A DNA stretch of 5,439 nucleotides, taken from assembly GCA_020052135.1 (NCBI GenBank), contig JAGVPS010000096.1, positions 1 to 5,439 of the forward strand, given 5' to 3'. This document shows, in pieces, positions 1-5,391 of this stretch (the first letter of the stretch is position 1; every line of letters begins with the position of its first letter). The translations under genes were made by a program, and so were the position numbers. The DNA is from Minisyncoccota bacterium (GTDB taxonomy: Bacteria; Patescibacteriota; Minisyncoccia; UBA6257; 1-14-0-10-40-38). The notes under the pieces were generated by a model. It was not told where the DNA came from. It did not search any database and saw only the letters and a list, made by a program, of their open reading frames with translations.

Positions 1-48
1 TTCCTGTATTTTTTCCCTTTCCTCAATCGTAAAATGTTGATATTTCAT
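1..48 (-). CDS. IS30-family-type transposase, N-terminal 16 codons only (runs off the window)
   Basis: Reading leftward from ATG at 48-46, the peptide is MKYQHFTIEEREKIQE, still open at the window edge. The pattern Y.HFT.EERE.I is typical of the extreme N-terminus of IS30-family transposases, just before the helix-turn-helix that binds the terminal repeat. The catalytic DDE domain lies outside the window, so an intact element cannot be claimed. A GAGG-like ribosome site lies only about 3 bases before the ATG. The same peptide is encoded in mirror image at the right edge. Confidence 0.75.
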   Translation of the reverse strand, partial: MKYQHFTIEEREKIQE

Positions 49-56
49 ACACCTCT

Positions 57-65
57 ATTTTACCA
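57..65 (-). promoter_or_regulatory. Possible extended -10 element for the left transposase copy
   Basis: On the minus strand the bases read TGGTAAAAT, which fits an extended -10 (TGnTATAAT) with one mismatch. No good -35 lies at the usual distance. A start about 7 bases downstream would fall almost on the transposase ATG, giving a nearly leaderless message and leaving the GAGG outside the transcript. Promoter and ribosome site therefore cannot both be used as drawn. IS30-family elements can also be expressed from promoters formed when their ends abut, so this is tentative. Confidence 0.3.
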
Positions 66-104
66 GAAGTGTTGCACTTACTTGTTGAACTAACGTTACA
101 CAAA

Positions 105-119
105 GTTGACAAAGTCAAC
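105..119. promoter_or_regulatory. Short palindrome overlapping the -35 box (possible operator)
   Basis: GTTGAC (105-110), AAA, GTCAAC (114-119) form a perfect 6-bp inverted repeat with a 3-base centre. It contains most of the -35 hexamer at 106-111, a position where a dimeric repressor would block RNA polymerase. It is short enough to arise by chance, no matching regulator is in the window, and an operator role is inference. Confidence 0.3.
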
Positions 120-134
120 GAAAAAATATAAAAT
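106..134 (+). promoter_or_regulatory. Sigma70-type promoter for the small gene-transketolase operon
   Basis: A perfect -35 TTGACA (106-111) is followed by a 17-base spacer and a -10 TAAAAT (129-134, five of six consensus positions). Transcription would start near 141, giving a leader of about 66 bases before the ATG at 207. The promoter lies just inside the IS boundary and does not use IS bases, so it probably belongs to the original locus. Confidence 0.65.
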
Positions 135-144
135 CATCACTAGA

Positions 145-169
145 AATCAAGGAAATAGTTTCCTTGGTT
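145..169 (+). promoter_or_regulatory. Strong hairpin at the predicted 5' end of the transketolase operon mRNA
   Basis: CAAGGAAA (148-155), loop TAG, TTTCCTTG (159-166) is a perfect 8-bp stem. It extends to about 11 bp (145-155 with 159-169) if one U-G pair is allowed. It starts only about 4 bases after the predicted transcription start. No U-tract follows, so it is not an intrinsic terminator. A hairpin here could protect the message from 5'-end-dependent decay or be a protein-binding site. It does not reach the ribosome site at 194-198. Confidence 0.5.
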
Positions 170-206
170 GAGCACATTCACAACAGAAGAAACGGAGGAA
201 AAAACC

Positions 207-492
207 ATGCACAGATCAGCAGAAGAGATCAAAGCGCGGTGTTCCTTGATTCTCAATGATAAAGAGCTTGTCGCTCTCGTTGAGAAGAGTAGCAGCCCAG
301 TCGGCTGCCTACGAGATGGTCTTTGCTAAGACCAAAGATGTCTCAAAGGCAAAAGCCGGCAGATGGCTTGCGGTGCTTCGTCGGGATCATCCGACAGAAT
401 ACCGCAGGTTGATTCCAAACCACACAAGCCACGCCAAGACTGGCACGGCACAGACAGAAAAGGAGGCACACTATGAACACGGATCGAGTTGA
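207..492 (+). CDS. Unrecognised small protein (about 94 aa), apparently frameshifted, coupled to transketolase
   Basis: An ATG at 207 sits 8 bases after GGAGG (194-198), behind a good promoter. The frame opens MHRSAEEIKARCSL and runs through NDKELVALVEK, then degrades and stops near 330. The frame one base ahead (open from 256) carries on plausibly with VAAQSAAYEMVFAKTKD and later RRDHPTEYRRLIP, stopping at 490-492. Removing one base near 282-291 joins them into about 94 aa, highly charged, with no signal peptide or membrane segment. The stop overlaps the transketolase start by 20 bases, which suggests translational coupling. I do not recognise a family. The join is inferred from protein-like character in both frames, not from homology. 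The alternative is two separate tiny ORFs or non-coding sequence. Confidence 0.5.
461..466 (+). promoter_or_regulatory. Shine-Dalgarno site that fixes the transketolase start
   Basis: A perfect AGGAGG ends 6 bases before the ATG at 473. This supports 473 as the true transketolase start over the later ATG at 642, which heads the longest open frame but has no comparable ribosome site. The site lies inside the end of the preceding small gene. Confidence 0.75.
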
Positions 493-2411
493 AGACTTGA
501 AACTGATTTGTCATGAAGTACGGCGACGAATATTCTCAACCATTCTCAACGCAGGGAGCGGCCATCTCGGTGGTTCGTCTTCTTCAGTTGAGTTGATGGT
601 GTCGTTGTACTTCGGCGGAGTGTTGCGTTACGATCCCGCCGATGCACGCCATCCGAATCGAGACAGGGTACTTGTGCGCGGTCACCTTGGCCCCCTTCGC
701 TACAGCATTTTCTCGTTGCTTGGGTGGGTTCAAGGAAGAAGAGCTGTTGACTTATCGCCGCCTCGGTTCTCGTCTCCAAGGACATGAAGCAATGGAAGTT
801 TTACCTGGGGTTGATATCACTCCGAGCGGTTCGCTCGGTATGATTCTCTCCTATGGAGTCGGAGCCGTAATCGCTCTCAGCGACGGCGAAAGTGATGGAC
901 GTGTTTATGTGTTTCTGGGAGATGGTGAAGAGCAGGAAGGCAATGTGAGTGAGGCGGCGCGCCATGCGGCACAACTCAAACTCAACAACCTCATCTGCAT
1001 CCTAGACAGAAACACGAGACAACTCTCGCGTCCAACAAGTACCACTGACGGATCAACTGACCCAAAGCGTGTCTGGGAAGGGTACGGCTGGCAGGTGAAA
1101 GAGATCGCTGATGGGCACTCGATCATACAAATTCTCGATGCTTTTCAAGGTGTCGGGAAATCCAACAAGCCGCTACTCATCATTGCAAATACCCTGAAGG
1201 GGTATGGTATCGTCGGAGCGGAAACACACTTCAGCGGCTACCACACCATCGGGGTTTGCACGCCAGAACTCGTCAGGCGAGCGATCCAAGAGCAGGAATT
1301 AGTTTTGAAAACTACCCTTGGCCGCGAAGGAAACTTTGCGGAAATGCTGAAAAAAGTTACGGGGCAAATTCCTCGACCGTCCTGTTCTGATAAACCGATT
1401 GATGCGAAGGTGGATAACACAAATTTCGCCTTCAAGCCGACCGGCGATGAACAGAGCGTTGTGGACGCCTTCGTAACATATCTCCAGCAACTCACGGCGC
1501 AGACTGAAAACATCAAACCCTTGCGTTTGTATGTGATGACGGCGGATCTGATCCAACTGGATCAAATTACTCTTTCCGGTTTGGACAGACCAAGCGTCCA
1601 CTACTTCGACGTGGGAATTCGGGAACAGCACCTGCTTGCGATGGCACACGGTATCTCGGTTACGGAGAGCAACTCCAGAATTCTCATCAACTATGGAGAC
1701 GCTTTCTTGTACCGAGGTTCGGATCAGCTTAACGCGGCGGCTCAAGCCGGAAGCAGGATGGTCATCATCGGCGACGATGGTGGTCTAAGTGGAGCCAGAA
1801 ACGGCTCAACGCATCAGTCGAGTGGCCAACCGGGAATGTTGTTCACCATGCCGGGAGTTACATTCCTGGAGCCGGCAGACGTGGAGGACTTTTACAACTG
1901 CCTTAATTGGGCGTTGGGTGAGTATCCGCGTGGGCCGGTGTACATCCGGCTCCACAACGCGTCGGTTCAGACCATCACGCCGCCGCTTGACGTCCAAAGG
2001 AACGTGTGTTTCTTCACGGCGTACGAACCTGCCGTAAAGTTGAAGGTAGTGGTGGTAAGCGCTGGTTTGGTGACGCATGGTGCTATCGAAGCAGCCCGGA
2101 GGCTCGAGAGTCGCGGTATCGGTGCGAGGGTGGTGAATGTCGTCAACCTCAAATCTCTCGATCAGGAATTCGTGGGGCTTTTGGGAGACAACTTGCCTGT
2201 CCTCACCGTATACAACGGAAATGCCGTCGTGCTTCAGTCCGCTGTGGCGAAAGCTGTAATGGGGCACGAAGGGCGACGACCTTCTCGGGTTATGGGGCAC
2301 GGCTTCGACATCGGTACCTCCGGAAAGATTGACGACCTCATCAAGCACTTCAAGCTTGACGGTGCTGGAATTGAGGAAGTCATGAGACAAAAGTTTCCGG
2401 AGATCTTCTGA
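473..2411 (+). CDS. tkt: Transketolase, full length (about 645 aa) but interrupted by a single-base frameshift near 722
   Basis: Transketolase moves two-carbon ketol units between sugar phosphates using thiamine diphosphate (cytosolic, non-oxidative pentose phosphate pathway). Residues 1-84 are read from 473 and the rest from the next frame. Dropping one G at 722-724 restores LLGGFKEEELLTY and a normal family length. Numbered on the joined protein, I see the His of SGHLGG (31), RGH (71), LQGH (104), GSLG (119-122), the cofactor motif GDGEEQEGN (149-157) ending in DRN (Asn180), a late His in AETHFSGYH (252), and the catalytic Glu of GIREQH (384) in the pyrimidine domain. A C-terminal transketolase domain follows. 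The usually conserved GSLGQG reads GSLGMI, which is odd. The small gene upstream overlaps it and a terminator follows. The break could be a pseudogene mutation or an assembly error. The intact part after it (from about 723) lacks three of the active-site His residues. DXP synthase is the nearest alternative, but the length and motifs favour transketolase. Confidence 0.9.
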
Positions 2412-2417
2412 ACCCCC

Positions 2418-2460
2418 AGCCCAGGAATATTGCGAAAGCTTGTTCCTGGGCTTTTTCTTT
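2418..2460 (+). terminator. Rho-independent terminator of the transketolase operon
   Basis: AGCCCAGGAA (2418-2427) pairs perfectly with TTCCTGGGCT (2443-2452) across a 15-base loop and runs into a T-rich tail (TTTTTCTTT, 2452-2460). It begins 6 bases after the transketolase stop. On the opposite strand the same stem is followed by G residues, not T, so it works as an intrinsic terminator mainly in the plus direction. It may still impede readthrough from the converging minus-strand operon, which stops at 2464. Confidence 0.9.
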
Positions 2461-2463
2461 GTA

Positions 2464-3264
2464 TTAGTTGTCTTTCTTTACTGCTTGCCACAATGCAAAA
2501 GTCTGCGACATGAGCACAGTGTCATTAGATGTTCTTAATTTCACGAAATCAACGGCTATCTCGTACTGTTCTCGATTCATAAGGATCTGTTCGCCCAGAC
2601 AAACGACTGACATCGCTGCCAATAACTTATCTGTACTCTCATTTTCAAATTTCCACGAGAATATTTCCTCTCGATATTTAATTTCAGCGTCTTTCTCTAA
2701 AGCGGCGGTAATTTTAGCAATCTCTTTGTATCGTGGGAGAATATCATAATTTCTTACTAATGAACGCAAAATCAGATCGTCACCAATTTTTGGCTTCATG
2801 AGAAAGATGCAACCATCTGGAGCTGTAAGTTTTAGGAAATTATCTACAAAACCTTCGTACACATTAAAACCGCAGTAGACGAAATCGAATTTGTGCCCGA
2901 GAGAGAAAATTTTTCCCAAAGAAAAAGCATTGTCTTGGATAGTTTCAGCAAGTGGATTTTTAAGCGACCCTATCTGATTGAGAGCATCCTTATTTGAATC
3001 TATGCAGATTATTTTATTTGCGGATTCGGAAAAATATCTTTGCAACCAACCATAAGCTCCGCATCCCATATCTGCCATTAAAATTTTGGTTTTGCTCAAT
3101 CTCTTTTTTGTGTCTGAAATTGCGCAACCAATTAAATCAATGTACTTCTCTATTCCTTGCCACCGATCATCTTGAAAAGACAGATAATCGCAGGCTTCAT
3201 AGTAGCCACTGCTCGTTGAGAATTGTTTGTAAAAATAAATGTAGTTTGAATAATCAGTTTTCAT
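2464..3264 (-). CDS. Class I SAM-dependent methyltransferase (266 aa), third gene of the minus operon
   Basis: Predicted to transfer a methyl group from S-adenosylmethionine; the substrate is unknown. The Rossmann core is visible. Motif I is MADMGCGAYG (residues 63-72, glycine loop). Strand 2 ends in an acidic residue, ICIDSN (Asp89, ribose contact). KFDFVYCGFN (125-134) is motif IV-like, and LTAPDGCIFLMKP (146-158) is the typical post-motif turn and strand. About 60 residues precede the core and a helical C-terminal part of roughly 100 residues follows, possibly for substrate recognition. I chose the ATG at 3264 because AAGGGA (3277-3272) lies 7 bases before it. A longer frame from 3300 would use TTG with no ribosome site. 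It overlaps the preceding gene by 11 bases, so it is probably co-translated. The fold is sure; a specific methylation target cannot be named. Confidence 0.8.
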   Translation of the reverse strand: MKTDYSNYIYFYKQFSTSSGYYEACDYLSFQDDRWQGIEKYIDLIGCAISDTKKRLSKTKILMADMGCGAYGWLQRYFSESANKIICIDSNKDALNQIGSLKNPLAETIQDNAFSLGKIFSLGHKFDFVYCGFNVYEGFVDNFLKLTAPDGCIFLMKPKIGDDLILRSLVRNYDILPRYKEIAKITAALEKDAEIKYREEIFSWKFENESTDKLLAAMSVVCLGEQILMNREQYEIAVDFVKLRTSNDTVLMSQTFALWQAVKKDN

Positions 3265-4690
3265 ATAATTTTCCCTTAAGAACCGGGCAAAGAATCTCAA
3301 AATGATTGAGAAAGAAATTTAAAATTTGTTCTTTCCCCTTTTTGTTGCGTTCCTGATCTTGCCATTCTGTGAGTGGATAAATTACTTTTGGTAACTCATC
3401 AAACAGCAAGTGAATAAATTGTCTTATCGATCCGCTATATAAATTATTTTCAAGTTCTTTATCTGCATTGTTTAGCAGAGTTAAGATTTCATTGAAATTC
3501 TTTTCTACAGAACGGATTCTTAGAAGTTTATAAAATTTTATAAAACGCCAGGTTTTTTGTCTGATATCTCTAGAAAAAGATGGTGTCCATTCAAAGTCTC
3601 TCCAAAGATTACCAAAAGTGTACAAAAGACTTATTCTCGCATTGATAGGCCCAGCTTCTTGAATTAATTGAGATAAAGTTAACCCCCTTCCTCTGGAAGC
3701 AGAATCTATCTTTCCATTTACTGTTATTGATCCCAAAAAGAAATACTCTCCTGTTGAAAATTGGGGCGTCAACAAAATTGTTTCCGTATAAATTCTTTTA
3801 GCTACCCAGTTCTGTAAGTGCCTCTCCACTAAAAATAAATTTGCTGGTAAAAATTTTAGTATTTTTGAATAAAGTTCCTCGACTAAAGGAGAAAAATTAC
3901 CATCCGGATCATTAATTTTGTGAAAGAATCCTCTAAAAATATTTGGTGCATCTACTTCATTTATGTCTAGGTCTTTTAAATGTGGGTAAATCGAGTTGAA
4001 AATACTCAAAAATTCAGAGTCAAATTGTGGATCGACTATACGTTTATTTATTTCTGTCCCAACTGAATTTTCTCGTTCATATGACCACTCACCATTCAAT
4101 TTTTCCAACGAGTCGGCGACCATAGCTTTTGCAGTTAGCGGCGAAAATCCTGTCTCATTTAATCTCTTTACGGCTGAATCTCTAAATAATTGGTTGGGAT
4201 AATTTAATGATTTATTTCTGTTACGTGTTGTGATAAAACTTTTCTCCGTATAAATATCGAAAACCGAACGAACAAATTCTTGATACCATTGGCTAGTCGT
4301 ATTGAAATAGTCGTTGTAATCGCAACTTACTTGAATACTTCTCAAATCTTTCAGAATTACATCACTAAAATAATTCAGAACACTTATTGGCTCAGTAAAT
4401 TGATGTAAATGTTCCCTCGGAATCTTATAAAAATTGAAAATAAGATCTAATGTTTTTTGGTCCGTATCATTTAGCTCTCGATTTTGTAAAAAATTTGATA
4501 CCGCGTTAGTAATCTTAAAAACGGTGGAACCACTATAATGCATGCAAATTGGAAATCGAACAGAAAATCCTTGTTTTCGTTTCCATCGTGCCCAAACATC
4601 AGCCAATACAAAAATCCTCGCGTGGCTTAGACTTAGCGGGCACACGGGATGCATGTGGGCGATATCTAGAAAATACTTTTTCTTTTCCAT
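3254..4690 (-). CDS. Stand-alone, degenerate archaeal-type leucyl-tRNA synthetase catalytic-core homologue (478 aa)
   Basis: The N-terminus aligns by eye with archaeal/eukaryotic-type LeuRS: LSHARIFVLADVWARWKRKQGF (19-42, key residues His23, Arg25, Asp31, Arg35, Lys37) and then CMHYSGS (49-55, matching WHITGS). FYKIP (87-91), the EP of FTEPISVLNYF, and SCDYNDYFNTT (122-132, matching SVDWSREFYTT) continue the match. The second half of the nucleotide fold returns at VERHLQNW (288-295), then VNGKIDSASRGRG (324-336) and DFEW (365-368, matching DFDW). The editing insertion is replaced by a shorter segment (about 150-280). Only some 110 helical residues follow the DFEW motif, so the anticodon and tRNA-binding parts are missing. 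HIGH reads SLSH and KMSKS reads IDSAS, with both lysines lost. LeuRS is normally about 900 aa or more. A housekeeping role is unlikely. An amino-acid-activating or ligase-like enzyme, or a non-catalytic amino-acid-binding protein, are inferences. The start is 3 bases after the hydrolase stop. Confidence 0.75.
   Translation of the reverse strand: MEKKKYFLDIAHMHPVCPLSLSHARIFVLADVWARWKRKQGFSVRFPICMHYSGSTVFKITNAVSNFLQNRELNDTDQKTLDLIFNFYKIPREHLHQFTEPISVLNYFSDVILKDLRSIQVSCDYNDYFNTTSQWYQEFVRSVFDIYTEKSFITTRNRNKSLNYPNQLFRDSAVKRLNETGFSPLTAKAMVADSLEKLNGEWSYERENSVGTEINKRIVDPQFDSEFLSIFNSIYPHLKDLDINEVDAPNIFRGFFHKINDPDGNFSPLVEELYSKILKFLPANLFLVERHLQNWVAKRIYTETILLTPQFSTGEYFFLGSITVNGKIDSASRGRGLTLSQLIQEAGPINARISLLYTFGNLWRDFEWTPSFSRDIRQKTWRFIKFYKLLRIRSVEKNFNEILTLLNNADKELENNLYSGSIRQFIHLLFDELPKVIYPLTEWQDQERNKKGKEQILNFFLNHFEILCPVLKGKLYEN
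3272..3277 (-). promoter_or_regulatory. Ribosome binding site deciding the methyltransferase start
   Basis: On the minus strand AAGGGA lies 7 bases before the ATG at 3264-3262, inside the last codons of the synthetase-like gene. It is the reason to prefer this ATG over an in-frame TTG at 3300. Confidence 0.6.
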
Positions 4691-4693
4691 AGA

Positions 4694-5308
4694 TCATATA
4701 AATAACGGCCTTATCTTTTCAAAAATTTTCTGATGCCCTTTTTCATTAGGATGAATACCGTCGTCGGAGAGTAAGTTTAGATAATCGAACCCAGACCATT
4801 CTTCTGTAATATTCAAAAAAGTGATGCTTCTTTTTTGGCATTCCTTATTGATAATTTCGTTATATATTTTTATTTTATCGTTCAGAAAGTAAACATTATC
4901 CATTGGCGCGGTTTTTTGTTCATCAACCAGAGTTAAGCCGACAAAGATAATGTGATTTGTATATTCGTTGGCGCTTTCGGCCAGGAACGTAATATTTTTT
5001 CTAAAGTCTTCCAACCCGATAGCTGGATTATCTTTAGAATTCACACATTTTATATCGTTGATACCTACTGCGAAAATAATAGATGTGTGGTCATCTGGGT
5101 AAATCTTTTTGCACCTTACTTTAGCTTCGATCGGAAATCGTTTAATAACTTCACTGGTTGATTCGCCCGGAATACTTAAATTATGGACAAGCGTGAAATT
5201 CTTATCTTTTGTATCAAGGAATTGAGCCAAAAGAGAAGGCCAGGATTTTATTTTTTCCACCCTTCTCCCCGCTGATATACTGTCTCCAAAAATTAGTATG
5301 TTATACAT
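4694..5308 (-). CDS. SGNH/GDSL-family hydrolase (204 aa), first gene of the minus operon
   Basis: This family hydrolyses or transfers ester-linked acyl groups on lipids, polysaccharides or small molecules. All four signature blocks are present: FGDSIS (7-12, nucleophile Ser10), IPGEST (46-51, oxyanion Gly48), VGIND (81-85, Gly82 and Asn84) and DDGIHPNEKGH (182-192, catalytic pair Asp183 and His186). The length is normal for a single-domain member. There is no signal peptide, since the first strand MYNILIFGDS begins at the start codon, so a cytosolic enzyme is expected. That argues for an intracellular metabolite over an exported polymer. The start ATG at 5308 has no good Shine-Dalgarno and lies only 32 bases from the IS end. 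It leads the operon, followed after 3 bases by the synthetase-like gene. The substrate cannot be told from sequence. Confidence 0.88.
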   Translation of the reverse strand: MYNILIFGDSISAGRRVEKIKSWPSLLAQFLDTKDKNFTLVHNLSIPGESTSEVIKRFPIEAKVRCKKIYPDDHTSIIFAVGINDIKCVNSKDNPAIGLEDFRKNITFLAESANEYTNHIIFVGLTLVDEQKTAPMDNVYFLNDKIKIYNEIINKECQKRSITFLNITEEWSGFDYLNLLSDDGIHPNEKGHQKIFEKIRPLFI

Positions 5309-5324
5309 AGTATTTATTCGTAAC

Positions 5325-5355
5325 TATTTACCATTTTCTCGTAACGTTAGTTCAA
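5325..5355 (-). promoter_or_regulatory. Weak possible promoter for the minus operon, straddling the IS boundary
   Basis: On the minus strand TTGAAC (5355-5350, inside the IS repeat) is followed 19 bases later by TAAATA (5330-5325, outside it). The spacing is longer than optimal and the -10 is poor. Nothing better is visible in the 32 bases between the IS end and the hydrolase ATG. Either the operon is driven by this hybrid promoter or by readthrough from the IS, or insertion separated it from its native promoter. Confidence 0.22.
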
Positions 5356-5374
5356 CAAGTAAGTGCAACACTTC

Positions 5375-5383
5375 TGGTAAAAT
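5375..5383 (+). promoter_or_regulatory. Possible extended -10 element for the right transposase copy
   Basis: TGGTAAAAT is the mirror copy of the element at 57-65, with the same reservation: a start 7 bases downstream would land almost on the ATG at 5392 and exclude the GAGG at 5385-5388 from the message. Confidence 0.3.
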
Positions 5384-5391
5384 AGAGGTGT

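Larger units (their letters stand above)
1..99 (-). repeat. Left copy of 99-bp perfect terminal inverted repeat (outer end of an IS30-type insertion sequence)
   Basis: Bases 1-99 are the exact reverse complement of 5341-5439. The first mismatch is base 100 (a) against base 5340 (c, complement g). The repeat contains an outward-reading transposase start (ATG at 48-46), its leader, and a stretch around 70-99 (gttgcacttacttgttgaac) resembling the ends of IS30-family elements, which commonly carry a GTTGCACTT-like core. The inner boundary of the IS is probably at or very near base 99, because similarity stops there. No flanking target duplication can be assessed, as only one end of each IS copy is in view. 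Confidence 0.85.

Noticed and set aside
642..728. ATG at 642 as the genuine transketolase start
   Set aside because: It has no ribosome site. The first 26 residues do not look like transketolase, while the overlapping frame from 473 encodes the expected SGH and RGH motifs behind a perfect AGGAGG.
719..731. Programmed +1 ribosomal frameshift in transketolase
   Set aside because: No recognisable slippery codon, rare codon, stop codon at the shift or internal Shine-Dalgarno. A single-base indel is simpler, and a metabolic enzyme is not a usual user of such control.
1299..1745. Minus-strand open frame of 148 codons inside transketolase
   Set aside because: Same situation: antisense to the pyrimidine-binding half of transketolase, with no recognisable motifs.
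1806..2390. Minus-strand open frame of 194 codons inside transketolase
   Set aside because: It lies wholly opposite a strongly motif-supported transketolase, has no protein-family character or ribosome site, and arises from codon bias on the other strand.
2428..2470. The terminator hairpin acting as a bidirectional intrinsic terminator
   Set aside because: On the minus strand the stem is followed by G residues with no U-tract, so only plus-strand intrinsic termination is supported.
3265..3300. Twelve-residue N-terminal extension of the methyltransferase from TTG at 3300
   Set aside because: It is a non-ATG start without a Shine-Dalgarno and would deepen the overlap to 47 bases. The ATG at 3264 has AAGGGA at 7 bases.
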